Origin: Chloroflexota bacterium
GTDB taxonomy: Bacteria > Chloroflexota > Limnocylindria > Limnocylindrales > CSP1-4
Length of the DNA: 10,028 bases
Assembly (NCBI GenBank): GCA_017881985.1
Contig: JADGQH010000104.1
Location: 1-10,028, forward strand
Direction of reading: 5' to 3'
Made by a program: the position numbers and the translations under genes. The notes below the pieces were generated by a model. It saw only the letters and a list, made by a program, of their open reading frames with translations. It did not search any database and was not told the DNA's origin. This document shows positions 1 to 7,419 of the stretch, one piece after another (position 1 is the stretch's first letter; every line of letters starts with the position of its first letter).

Positions 1-486
1 CGCATTGCGCAGGTCGTCGAGGATCCCCGGCAGGTTCGCCTGGATGCTGGCGACTCCGTCCGGGACGCACCTCGCCTCGTTGCAGGGGAAGTCGTTGGCG
101 CCGATGTCGATGGTGACGAACGCAACGTGGTTCCGGTGGGCATGCAGGAACGAGACCGCCTCGTCCAGCTGCGAGCCATGGGGATACGAGCAGATCCCCC
201 CATCGATCATGCTGGCCGTGGTCTCGCCGGGGCACCCGAGCTTGACGAGCGAGAGCTTCGCCAACCGCGCGCGGCCGATCGCGAGGAGCTGCTCGGCATA
301 GCCGTCCGCGGTCCGGTAGAGGTTGTCGGGATTCCCGATGGGCTGCACGCCGGCGGCCAGGGAGTCGCCGACCGAGACGTAGTAGAGCTTCGCGTGATCG
401 GCGCTCGCATCCGACGACGCGGCCGCGTTCCCGACCGTGCCGAGGACCAGCACGAGGGCGGCGATTGGTGCAAGGGCACGTCGCAT
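1..486 (-). CDS. SGNH/GDSL-family hydrolase, secreted, C-terminus beyond window edge
   Basis: This is the first 162 residues of a secreted esterase/lipase-like enzyme. The family hydrolyses ester bonds of lipids, acetylated sugars or similar substrates; the substrate here is unknown. A signal peptide is visible: MRR, a hydrophobic stretch at about residues 4-18, and an Ala-rich cleavage region near 21-29. Block I is VSVGDSLAAG, with the nucleophile Ser42. A Gly-containing LGCPGETT block follows at 83-90 (block II region), then block III IDIGAND at 126-132, whose Asn131 would help form the oxyanion hole. The catalytic Asp-x-x-His block lies beyond position 1. Cys85, Cys99 and further Cys after GAND could form disulfides, as expected for an exported protein. 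The ATG is preceded by GGGAG (494-498) at 7 nt. The reading frame runs open to the window edge, so the gene looks truncated only by the window. It is divergent from the MFS gene. The fold call is strong. Confidence 0.9.
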   Translation of the reverse strand, partial: MRRALAPIAALVLVLGTVGNAAASSDASADHAKLYYVSVGDSLAAGVQPIGNPDNLYRTADGYAEQLLAIGRARLAKLSLVKLGCPGETTASMIDGGICSYPHGSQLDEAVSFLHAHRNHVAFVTIDIGANDFPCNEARCVPDGVASIQANLPGILDDLRNA

Positions 487-700
487 GGCTGTTCTCCCGC
501 TTGCCCGGCCGGCGCTCCTCGATGGGGCGTCGCATCCGGATTGCTGGCCCGTGTGACGCCCGGACCGCGGGAATGTTGCTGTGGCGTGGCGGGGTCCCCG
601 TGAACGGCCGGACGAGCGCAACGAACCGCGTGCCCGCGCGTCTCACCAGCAACCCGCGAACGCGAGCGGTGACCTGACCCCGGGGGCTGGGAGGGCGAAC
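487..700. other. divergent intergenic region
   Basis: This 214-bp spacer separates the SGNH hydrolase (minus) from the MFS transporter (plus), so it must hold promoters for both. I see the two Shine-Dalgarno sites at its ends (GGGAG for the hydrolase, GGGAGGG for the transporter). I see no convincing -35/-10 pair, operator palindrome or RNA structure. The frame of the MFS gene stays open upstream to 581, but nothing resembling conserved protein is encoded before 701. Confidence 0.5.
689..695 (+). promoter_or_regulatory. Shine-Dalgarno site of the MFS gene
   Basis: GGGAGGG lies 5 nt before the ATG at 701. It decides the start: the frame is open from 581, but the upstream in-frame start codons lack a comparable site and would add about 40 residues of low-complexity Arg-rich sequence not expected in an MFS N-terminus. 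Confidence 0.7.
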
Positions 701-2050
701 ATGGACGAGACGGCGACGATCGCGACGGGCGCCGCGCCCGACGGCGAGGATGGCTCGAGGCCAACGACCCTGCTGCCCGCCTCGCACCTGCTGCGGATCT
801 CGGCCTACTGGCTCGGCCTGACAGCGATCGACTCGGCGGTCAACATCGTGGTCCAGAACCGGATCAACTTCGACCGAACGCTGATGCGGGACGAGCTGAT
901 GATCGGCACGACGACCGCCCTGGTGGGGCTGGCCGGCGCCATCCTCTCGATCCTCATCCAGCCGACCGTCGGCTACATCAGCGACTTCGCGGTCACGCGC
1001 TGGGGGCGGCGCAAGCCGTTCATCGTCGTCGGGTCCCTGCTGGACGTCCTGTTCCTGCTGGGGATCGCGTACTCAAACACGCTGCTTGCGCTCGCGGCGT
1101 TCGTGGCGCTGCTCTCGGTGAGCACGAACATCGCGCGAGGCCCCTTCCAGGGCTACGTGCCGGATCTCGTCGCGGAGAAGCAGGTCGGCCTGGCCAGCGC
1201 ACTCGTCGGGATGATGCAGATCGTCGGCAATGTCACCGGCGTCCTGCTGGCGACGTTCGCCGTCCAGGCGGGCAACCTGCCGATCGCGCTGATCGCCGTC
1301 GCAGTGGTGGAGCTGGTGACGATGGCGAGCGTCGTCCTGCGGGTGGGCAACGGCCTCCCTCCACGGCCGCGCGAGGGCAGGTCGTGGGCCCGGATCGCCC
1401 GCGAGACGTGGGCGACCGACATCCTCCAGGAGCATTCCTACCTGTGGCTGCTCGCCTCGCGGTTCCTGTTCCTGACTGCCGGCGGGATCCTGTTCAACCT
1501 CGCGGTGCAGTACCTCTCGCAGGTGCACGGCCTGCCGCAGGACGAGGCGGCCGGCGCCCAGCGGACGATGTCGATCCTGATCGTCATCGCGATCGTCATC
1601 GTGAGCGTTCCCGCCGGGCGGCTTTCCGACCGATTCGGCCGGAAGCCCGTGATCTACGTCAGCTGCGCGATCGGGGCCGTGGCGATGCTGCTCGGGGCGC
1701 TCGCGCCCAACCTCGCCGTCGCCTACCTCGCGGCACTCCTGTACGGGATCGGCGGCGGGGTCTTCATCGCCGTCGACTGGGCGCTGATGACCGACATCAT
1801 CCCGCGGGCCTCGTCGGGCCGGTACATGGGCCTCTCCAACGTGGCAACCGGCGCATCGTCACCGGTCTCCGTGGCGGTCGGCGGCATCATCGCCGACATC
1901 GTCAACCGGGCAGCCGGCATGGGAGTCGGGATGCGCGTCTCGCTCCTGGTGGCCCTCGGACTCTACGTCCTGGCCGCCGTCGCGCTGCGACCGGTGGTCG
2001 AGCCGCGCCGCGGCCGGGCCGCACGCCGGGACGCCGCGGTCGTCGGGTAA
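701..2050 (+). CDS. MFS transporter, SLC45/GPH-like
   Basis: A 449-residue inner-membrane carrier of the major facilitator superfamily. The N-terminal 30 residues are polar; about 12 membrane helices follow, split by a charged central loop near residues 215-245. The MFS motif A occurs in both halves: GYISDFAVTRWGRRK at 91-105 and GRLSDRFGRK at 306-315. The first copy, preceded by IQP and followed by a GPFQGYVPDL segment (147-156), resembles sucrose/proton symporters of the SLC45/SUT type within the glycoside-pentoside-hexuronide group. This makes a sugar or glycoside plus a coupling cation the likeliest cargo; that is inference and the substrate is not shown. The length is normal for the family. 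The ATG has a strong Shine-Dalgarno site. The DUF2339 gene starts only 23 bp after the stop, so the two are probably one transcript. Confidence 0.9.
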   Translation: MDETATIATGAAPDGEDGSRPTTLLPASHLLRISAYWLGLTAIDSAVNIVVQNRINFDRTLMRDELMIGTTTALVGLAGAILSILIQPTVGYISDFAVTRWGRRKPFIVVGSLLDVLFLLGIAYSNTLLALAAFVALLSVSTNIARGPFQGYVPDLVAEKQVGLASALVGMMQIVGNVTGVLLATFAVQAGNLPIALIAVAVVELVTMASVVLRVGNGLPPRPREGRSWARIARETWATDILQEHSYLWLLASRFLFLTAGGILFNLAVQYLSQVHGLPQDEAAGAQRTMSILIVIAIVIVSVPAGRLSDRFGRKPVIYVSCAIGAVAMLLGALAPNLAVAYLAALLYGIGGGVFIAVDWALMTDIIPRASSGRYMGLSNVATGASSPVSVAVGGIIADIVNRAAGMGVGMRVSLLVALGLYVLAAVALRPVVEPRRGRAARRDAAVVG

Positions 2051-2073
2051 CCCTGGTCGTCGGAGGTGCAGAG

Positions 2074-5000
2074 ATGGACCTGATCCTGCTGGTCGTCATC
2101 CTCGCCGTCGTCTTCGTCCTCGTGCTCCTGTGGGCGAAGACGGACGAGGTGGCCCGGCGCCAGGAGCGCGCCGACAAGGACGCCGTCGCCCTGGAGGCCC
2201 GCCTCGAGAAGCTCCAGTGGAAGGTCGCGAAGCTGGCCGCCGCGCCGACGACGACGGACGTCCAGGCACGGGAAGTCGCCACGCCCGTGGTTGCCCCGGC
2301 CGCTGCGCCACTCATGCCGGCCGCAGCCCCTCCGCGTGCCGCTGCGGAAGCGTCCGGTCCGGCGATCCCTTCGCAGCGGTTCGCCCCCCCGCCACCAGCT
2401 CGCCGCGAGTGGGGCGCGCGCGAGGAGATCCCCGACCCGTCAGCGTACGGGCCTGCCACGTGGGTCGAGCCGTCTCCCGGTCCGCGAGGCCCGGGCCTCG
2501 TCGAACGCGTCCTTCGCCAGCTCGACCTGGCGCCATCGACGCCGGATGGCGGCTGGTCCCGGGGGACCCTGGAAGCGTGGCTGGAGGGACGGATGCTGGC
2601 CGTCGTCGGCGGCATCGCGCTCCTCCTGGGTGCGATCTTCTTCCTGAGCCTCGCGTTCAGCCGCGGCTGGATCACGGAGCCGCTGCGCGTTCTCATCGGG
2701 CTCGTCGTGGGCGCCGTCCTCCTCGTCCTGGGCGAGCTCTCCTTCACGCGACTGCGCGGCGCTCTTGGGCATGTCCTCGTGGCGGTCGGCCTGGCGATCA
2801 TCTCCCTTGCGCTGCTCGCCGCGACCCGCCTCTACCACGTGGTCCCGGTCGAGTGGGGGCTCCTCGGGGCGTTCGTCGCGGCGGTCGCCGCAGCCGCGAT
2901 CGCGGTGCGCCACGACTCACAGGTCGTCGCCGCCTTCGGGCTCACGGCGGTCCTCGCTTCGCCGCCGATCCTGGGTGCGAGCCCGACCCTCGTGACGCTC
3001 CTGTTCGTCGCCGCGGCGCTCGTCGGCACGACTGGGGTGGCGCTCTTCCGGACGTGGGTCTGGCTGCCACCGCTCGCGTTCGTCCTGGCCGGACCCCAGC
3101 TGGCCTCCTACGTCACGGGCGGGCCGCCGGTCGCCGAGGGGCTCATCGCCATCGCCGGCTTCTGGCTCGTCAACGTCGTGGCTGCGGGTGGCGAGGAGGT
3201 TCGCCACTCCACCGATCGCCTGCGCACGACCACCGTCACGCTCCTCCTCGCGGATGCCGCCTTCACGTTGTGGGCCGGCTTCGCGATCCTGAGCGGCCCG
3301 CTGGAGACATGGCGCGGGACGTTCCTCGCGGTCATGGCCGTTGCGCACCTCGCGCTTGCGCTCGCGTTCCTCCTGCGCAACGGCGACCGGCACGCCTTCG
3401 GGCTGGTCGTCGCCGCGACCGGCGTCGCAGCCCTGACCATGGCGTTCCCCATCCAGTTCGGCGGGCCCCCGGTGCCGATCGCCTGGACCGCCGAGGCGGT
3501 GGCGCTCGCGTGGGTCGCGGTGATCCGCCGCCATCCGTACAGCGCCGCGGTCTCGGTGCTCCTCGCCGTCCTGGCCGTCGGGCACCTCGTCTCGATCGAG
3601 TACGGTCCGGCCGGCCTCGTCGCGGGCTTCTCCCGGTCGATCCCGTTCGTCGGGCCCGAGGGGATGACGTTCGGGTACATGCTCGCGGCCCTCGCCGTGA
3701 CGGGCCTGATCGTCCGGATCGCCTGGGTGCGCGTCGGACTCGCGGTGGTCGGTGGGCTGGTCGCCATCTACGTCTTCCCGTTCGAGCTGTCCGGGCCGGC
3801 GCTGGTCGCGGGCTGGGCTGCCCTCGCGGCCGCCGGGTTCATCGCCCATGCCCGCATCGTCGCGCCGCGGATCAGCGACGACTTCCGCGAAGATCGCGTT
3901 GTTGCCCTCGGCCTGCCGGAGCCGCTGGTGGCGCCCATCGCCGGGGCCGCCTCGGCACTGAGCCGGGTCGTTCGGCCGTCCTTCTTCACGACTGCGGTCA
4001 TCGCCGGGGTCGGCGCCATCGCCCACCTCGTCGTCTTCGAGTATCCGGCGCTTTCCATCTACGCCGGGACGCCGGGAGACATCCCGTTCGTCGGGCTGCC
4101 CGGGCTCGCGTTCGGGATCGTCCTCGGGGCGATCGCCGTCACGGGGCTCCTCGTCCCGATCGCCTGGGTGCGCATCGGCCTGGCGGCCCTCGGCGGGCTC
4201 GTCGCCCTGTACGTCTTCCCGTTCGAGCTGTCCGGTCCTGCGCTTATGGCGGGTTGGGCCGTGCTGGCGACTGTCGCCTTCACCGTCGAGGCGCTCGTCA
4301 TCGAGCGGCGCGTCATCGAGCGGCGCGTCATCGAGCGGCGCGTCGGTTCCGCGCTCACTGGAGGGACCCTCGCTCGGGGCATGCGCCCGGCCGTTCGAGC
4401 TGTCGGCGCGCTCGCCGGGACCGCCGTGCTGGCCCACCTCGTCGCTCTTGACTTCCCGATCTACCAGCTTGGCCGGCGGATCCTCTCCAGCTCACCGTAC
4501 GTCGGGCCGGAGGGCCTCTCCCTGGCGGTCGCCCTCGCGGCGCTCGCCGCCGTTGGCTGGGTGATGGGCGCACGCTGGGTCCGGCATGGCGTGGCTGGCA
4601 TCGGTCTCGCGCTCCTCGTGTTCACGGTGACGTACGAGGTCGGCCTGCCAGAGGTGACGATCGCGTGGAGCCTGCTCGCACTCGCGTCCGTGGCCGTGGT
4701 TCGACGCGTTGCGCCCGTTCGACCCCTCCCGGGGCTGCAGGACCCGCTGGTCGAGGCGACAGCCGAGCGGGTTCCGTTCGCGGCGGCGGGCCTCGCGCTG
4801 CTGTTCCTCGGGGTCCAGTCGCTCTGGCTCGCCGACCCCCTGTCCTTCGGCAGGTTCGTGACCAGCGCCCTGCAGCCTGGCGGGATTGCCTTCGTTGACC
4901 AGCGCACGTCCGTCCTCGCGATCCTCGCGCTGACGATCCTCGTCTCCGGCTGGGCCTGGCGCGGGATCATGCCGGGCCTCCGGGGTGGGGTCGCAGCCGT

Positions 5001-5706
5001 CCTGGTCGTGGCGTGGCTGCTCCCGTTCGAGATCCGTCCGGGGTATGCGGTCGCCGGCTGGTCCGCGCTCGCGCTCGCCGGGCTCTGGGCGCTCCGGATC
5101 TTCCCGGGGGAGCGCCTCCTGCTCGGCGCGACATCCTGTGCCCTCGCGGGCTTCGGTGCCGTCGTGGCGCTCGCGGTCGTCGCTCCTCCCGACCGTCTCG
5201 TCGTCGACGGCGCGACGACGGTGCTCGGCTGGCCGCTCCTCACCGATGCAACGGTCGCGCTCGCGGCCCTCGCCGTCGCGGCTGGAGCCGGCGCACTCCT
5301 GCATCGGGGCGAACGGCAGAGCCTTCCGGCGCTCGCCGGGGCGGGCGTGGCCGTCGTCTACCTGCTCTCGGTCGCCGTCGTCGACCAATTCCAGCTGCAG
5401 GTGGCGTCTCGCCCCCTCGAGGAGCTCCAGAAGGAGGCCCAGGTCGGGCTCAGCGCACTCTGGTCGATCGTCGGGGCTGCTGCGTTTGCGACGGGCCTGG
5501 TCGCGCGCCGGCCGCCGATCCGCCTCTTCGGCCTCGGGCTCCTCGGGCTCGCAACAGCAAAGGTCTTCCTCGTCGACCTCGCCGCGCTCGACGTCGCGTA
5601 CCGGGTCCTCTCGCTCGTGGCGCTCGGCGTCCTGCTCCTCGTCAGCGCCGCGGTCTATGCCCGGATGCAGCGTCCTCGCGGCCCGGTCGTGCCAAGGCAC
5701 ATCTGA
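2074..5706 (+). CDS. DUF2339 polytopic membrane protein with internal repeats
   Basis: A 1,210-residue membrane protein of unknown function. Order of parts: one N-terminal membrane helix (3-20); a charged, probably coiled-coil stretch (22-55); an Ala/Pro-rich linker to about 165; the family hallmark from about 166 (LEAWLEGRMLAVVGGIALLL, then a helix ending AFSRGW); and then more than 20 hydrophobic segments to the C-terminus. This layout is typical of DUF2339. The C-terminal half contains about five diverged copies of one module, anchored by FP(I/F)-type motifs near residues 458, 568, 715, 852 and 983. Three exact VIERR pentapeptides lie at 742-756. The ATG was chosen because GGAGG (2062-2066) sits 7 nt upstream; the frame is also open for 230 codons further back through the MFS gene, which is a high-GC artefact. 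The family may act in envelope processes, but no role is established. Confidence 0.88.
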   Translation: MDLILLVVILAVVFVLVLLWAKTDEVARRQERADKDAVALEARLEKLQWKVAKLAAAPTTTDVQAREVATPVVAPAAAPLMPAAAPPRAAAEASGPAIPSQRFAPPPPARREWGAREEIPDPSAYGPATWVEPSPGPRGPGLVERVLRQLDLAPSTPDGGWSRGTLEAWLEGRMLAVVGGIALLLGAIFFLSLAFSRGWITEPLRVLIGLVVGAVLLVLGELSFTRLRGALGHVLVAVGLAIISLALLAATRLYHVVPVEWGLLGAFVAAVAAAAIAVRHDSQVVAAFGLTAVLASPPILGASPTLVTLLFVAAALVGTTGVALFRTWVWLPPLAFVLAGPQLASYVTGGPPVAEGLIAIAGFWLVNVVAAGGEEVRHSTDRLRTTTVTLLLADAAFTLWAGFAILSGPLETWRGTFLAVMAVAHLALALAFLLRNGDRHAFGLVVAATGVAALTMAFPIQFGGPPVPIAWTAEAVALAWVAVIRRHPYSAAVSVLLAVLAVGHLVSIEYGPAGLVAGFSRSIPFVGPEGMTFGYMLAALAVTGLIVRIAWVRVGLAVVGGLVAIYVFPFELSGPALVAGWAALAAAGFIAHARIVAPRISDDFREDRVVALGLPEPLVAPIAGAASALSRVVRPSFFTTAVIAGVGAIAHLVVFEYPALSIYAGTPGDIPFVGLPGLAFGIVLGAIAVTGLLVPIAWVRIGLAALGGLVALYVFPFELSGPALMAGWAVLATVAFTVEALVIERRVIERRVIERRVGSALTGGTLARGMRPAVRAVGALAGTAVLAHLVALDFPIYQLGRRILSSSPYVGPEGLSLAVALAALAAVGWVMGARWVRHGVAGIGLALLVFTVTYEVGLPEVTIAWSLLALASVAVVRRVAPVRPLPGLQDPLVEATAERVPFAAAGLALLFLGVQSLWLADPLSFGRFVTSALQPGGIAFVDQRTSVLAILALTILVSGWAWRGIMPGLRGGVAAVLVVAWLLPFEIRPGYAVAGWSALALAGLWALRIFPGERLLLGATSCALAGFGAVVALAVVAPPDRLVVDGATTVLGWPLLTDATVALAALAVAAGAGALLHRGERQSLPALAGAGVAVVYLLSVAVVDQFQLQVASRPLEELQKEAQVGLSALWSIVGAAAFATGLVARRPPIRLFGLGLLGLATAKVFLVDLAALDVAYRVLSLVALGVLLLVSAAVYARMQRPRGPVVPRHI
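3769..4235 (+). repeat. internal duplication inside the DUF2339 gene (147-codon period)
   Basis: Two copies of a module lie 441 bp (147 codons) apart. A 26-nt stretch is identical at 3769-3794 and 4210-4235, encoding YVFPFELSG in both. Upstream of each, the 15-nt stretch encoding IAWVR is identical at 3718-3732 and 4159-4173, again 441 bp apart. The protein similarity extends over most of the unit: IPFVG, a glycine-rich helix, AVTGL, IAWVR, GLVA, YVFPFELSGPAL, AGWA. These two copies are the closest pair; the outer copies are more diverged. Confidence 0.85.
4297..4341 (+). repeat. triplicated 15-bp tandem repeat (VIERR x3) in the DUF2339 gene
   Basis: Three exact head-to-tail copies of GTCATCGAGCGGCGC, followed by GTC as the start of a fourth. 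The unit is in frame and gives three VIERR pentapeptides in a hydrophilic segment between membrane helices. Identity at every codon third position points to recent replication slippage rather than old protein-level selection. A change in copy number would keep the frame. Confidence 0.95.
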
Positions 5707-5738
5707 TCGCCGCTGGCGTGACACTCCCCGGCGTCGCC

Positions 5739-7115
5739 CTACTTCGTGACCGCCTCCCCGAACCACGTGGTCGTGCCATCGGAGAGCAGCACGCCACCCG
5801 GCAGCAAGACGGCCTCATACACCTGATCGCTCGGGATGTCGCCCGTAGCGGGGAGCCGCCGCCACGCGAGCCCGTCGGACGAGGTCCAGACTCCGCCGTC
5901 GGCGCCACCCCGTGCCGCCACGATGCGATGGCCGTCGCCGACGAGCGTGCCGTTGGGCCCAACGCTGCAGCCGTCGCTGGGGCACGTCGTCGGCCCGAGC
6001 GGAGCGAAGGTTCGCAGCGGCTGCCAGCGGCGGCCGTCGGGCGACTGCCACCAGAGATCGGCGCGGAGGCCCGCCCCTTCGCGCCCGACCGCGATCATGC
6101 CGTTAGGCCCGACGACGAGCGCGTCGACCGTAGACTCGACATCCGGCCTGTTCGTGGATGAGGTCGGCAGGAGCGTCGGCGTAGCGGACCAGTGCCGCCC
6201 ATCGGGGGACCAGAGCGCGGCCGCGTGCCCGACGCCATCGCTTGTCGTCAGCCAGTTGCCCACCGCGACGTACCCGGTCGCCGTGCCGTGAAGATCGTTG
6301 AGGGCGAACCGCGCCGGGAACCCATCGGCGGGCAGCAGGTGCCAGTGCGATCCGTCGGTCGAGGTCGCGAGGCGGGCCGCTGGTCCATTTGATGCCACGA
6401 CCAGCCCAGCCGGTCCGACCGCGAACAGCGGTGGCTGGCCCGGCGGGCTGGACTGCCACTCCGGTGGGAGCAGCAGGTTCGGGGTCCACCGTCGTCCGTC
6501 AGCCGACGTCCACGAGACGACGGGCACGACGTATGTCAACGGACAGGGCTGGTCGCAGTACGGGACCGACTCCGTGACGGCGACGAGGCCCGTCGGCAGT
6601 TCGGCAACTCCGAGGACGGCGAGGCCCGGCCAGAACGTCGTCGACGTGCCGAAGATGAGTGGGTCCCAGTGGGCTCCGTCAACCGACGTCCAGACCGGCG
6701 TCGAGGTGGGGGACCCGGCGACCCACCCCGTGGCGAAGAACCCTCGGCTCCAGCGCAATACCGACGTGACAAGGCTGAGCGGGTCGTCGGGCGCGAGGCG
6801 CCGCCAGCGCAGTCCGGTCCATGTCGGCGACGCGGGCGGCATGGGCGTCGTGAAAGCGACGGGGAGCGGGACGACCTTGGCTGACGGCCCCGCACTCGGC
6901 ACCTCTGGGGCCGTGGTCGGGAGCGAGGCCGCGGGAGGCGTGACGTCGGCCCGTGAAGGCGTGACGGAAGGCGCTGGCTCGACAGGGCTGCCCCACGGCT
7001 TGGCGATGGCGACCCCGATGAACGCGACGATCAGCACGAGGACGAGTCCCGCCGTTCTGCCGCCTCGCCCGTCGTCGGTGACCCGTTCGCTTCCGGGGGT
7101 CGTTGGGTTGTGCAT
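5739..7115 (-). CDS. membrane-anchored Asp-box (BNR-like) beta-propeller protein
   Basis: A 458-residue protein of unknown function, predicted to sit outside the cell on an N-terminal anchor. Residues 23-38 form a single membrane helix after a short basic N-terminus, followed by a Pro/Ser/Thr-rich spacer to about 97. The rest holds six Asp-box-like motifs of the form S-x-D-G-x-x-W or S-P-D-G-x-x-W: near 142-150, 202-210, 250-258, 302-309, 356-364 and 410-418. These mark turns of beta-propeller blades, as in sialidase/BNR-repeat proteins. I do not see the Arg triad or other residues needed to claim sialidase activity; ligand binding or a structural role is as likely. Cys pairs 187/191 and 378/383 suit an extracytoplasmic location. 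The ATG has only a weak GGAAG about 10-15 nt upstream. The gene converges on DUF2339 with 32 bp between stops; no clear terminator hairpin is seen there. Confidence 0.8.
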   Translation of the reverse strand: MHNPTTPGSERVTDDGRGGRTAGLVLVLIVAFIGVAIAKPWGSPVEPAPSVTPSRADVTPPAASLPTTAPEVPSAGPSAKVVPLPVAFTTPMPPASPTWTGLRWRRLAPDDPLSLVTSVLRWSRGFFATGWVAGSPTSTPVWTSVDGAHWDPLIFGTSTTFWPGLAVLGVAELPTGLVAVTESVPYCDQPCPLTYVVPVVSWTSADGRRWTPNLLLPPEWQSSPPGQPPLFAVGPAGLVVASNGPAARLATSTDGSHWHLLPADGFPARFALNDLHGTATGYVAVGNWLTTSDGVGHAAALWSPDGRHWSATPTLLPTSSTNRPDVESTVDALVVGPNGMIAVGREGAGLRADLWWQSPDGRRWQPLRTFAPLGPTTCPSDGCSVGPNGTLVGDGHRIVAARGGADGGVWTSSDGLAWRRLPATGDIPSDQVYEAVLLPGGVLLSDGTTTWFGEAVTK

Positions 7116-7419
7116 CGTCGCTCAGACTTCCATGGCCGATGGTTCTCTTGGCTGCGCAATCACAGGCTAGGCCATGGTCGCGGGGTGGGCGAGACCGCGA
7201 TCGGGGACGGCATGAGTCTCCCGTGGAACGCGCACAGGACGACCGGGGGCCGTTGCGCCTGCCAAGTTGCTGTACCCATCTTGCTGGCGGCCGCGCACAC
7301 TCGGCCGGCACAGTGGGGGCAGCGGGGCTCGACCGGCGCGTCGATCGTCGCGCTGAGGCCAACGGCGAGACCGACCTTCCGGTCATGGTGTCGACACGCC
7401 CACAGAGGAGGATGTTCAG
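7116..7419. other. divergent intergenic region with inverted repeats
   Basis: This 304-bp spacer lies between the propeller gene (minus) and the GYD gene (plus). It contains an 8-bp inverted repeat, CCATGGCC (7130-7137) and GGCCATGG (7170-7177), in the leader of the propeller gene, and a perfect 10-bp palindrome GTGTCGACAC (7388-7397) just ahead of the GYD Shine-Dalgarno site. I see no convincing sigma-70 promoter. A minus-strand reading frame (7160-7426, TTG start) with CxxC and CxxH pairs runs through it; I consider it unproven and discuss it among the findings. Confidence 0.45.
7404..7411 (+). promoter_or_regulatory. Shine-Dalgarno site of the GYD gene
   Basis: AGAGGAGG, a near-perfect anti-16S match, lies 8 nt before the ATG at 7420. 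It fixes the start of the small GYD protein and suggests efficient translation. Confidence 0.75.

Noticed and set aside
127..764. Plus- and minus-strand frames over the SGNH gene and the spacer (127-603 plus, 207-764 minus)
   Set aside because: The minus frame beginning at 486 encodes GDS and GAND blocks with a signal peptide, so the others are shadows.
1384..2073. 230 extra in-frame codons upstream of the DUF2339 start, overlapping the MFS gene
   Set aside because: The translation is Arg/Pro/Gly-rich shadow sequence of the MFS gene. The DUF2339 protein has a proper N-terminal helix and Shine-Dalgarno site at 2074.
2917..4437. 506-residue open frame antisense to DUF2339
   Set aside because: Composition is dominated by Arg, Asp, Glu, Gly and Pro with no hydrophobic core or family motif, as expected opposite a GC-rich membrane protein gene.
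2130..4451. 773-residue plus-strand frame overlapping DUF2339
   Set aside because: Frame-shifted shadow rich in Arg, Pro and Gly; the frame at 2074-5706 carries the recognisable family and membrane helices.
5707..5738. Possible bidirectional terminator in the 32-bp convergent gap
   Set aside because: No perfect stem of useful length and no T-tract is visible.
4492..5766. 424-residue open frame antisense to the end of DUF2339
   Set aside because: Same highly charged shadow composition; it also runs into the terminus of the propeller gene.
6298..7170. 290-residue plus-strand frame opposite the propeller gene
   Set aside because: The minus frame has six Asp-box motifs and an anchor; the plus frame has no recognisable features.
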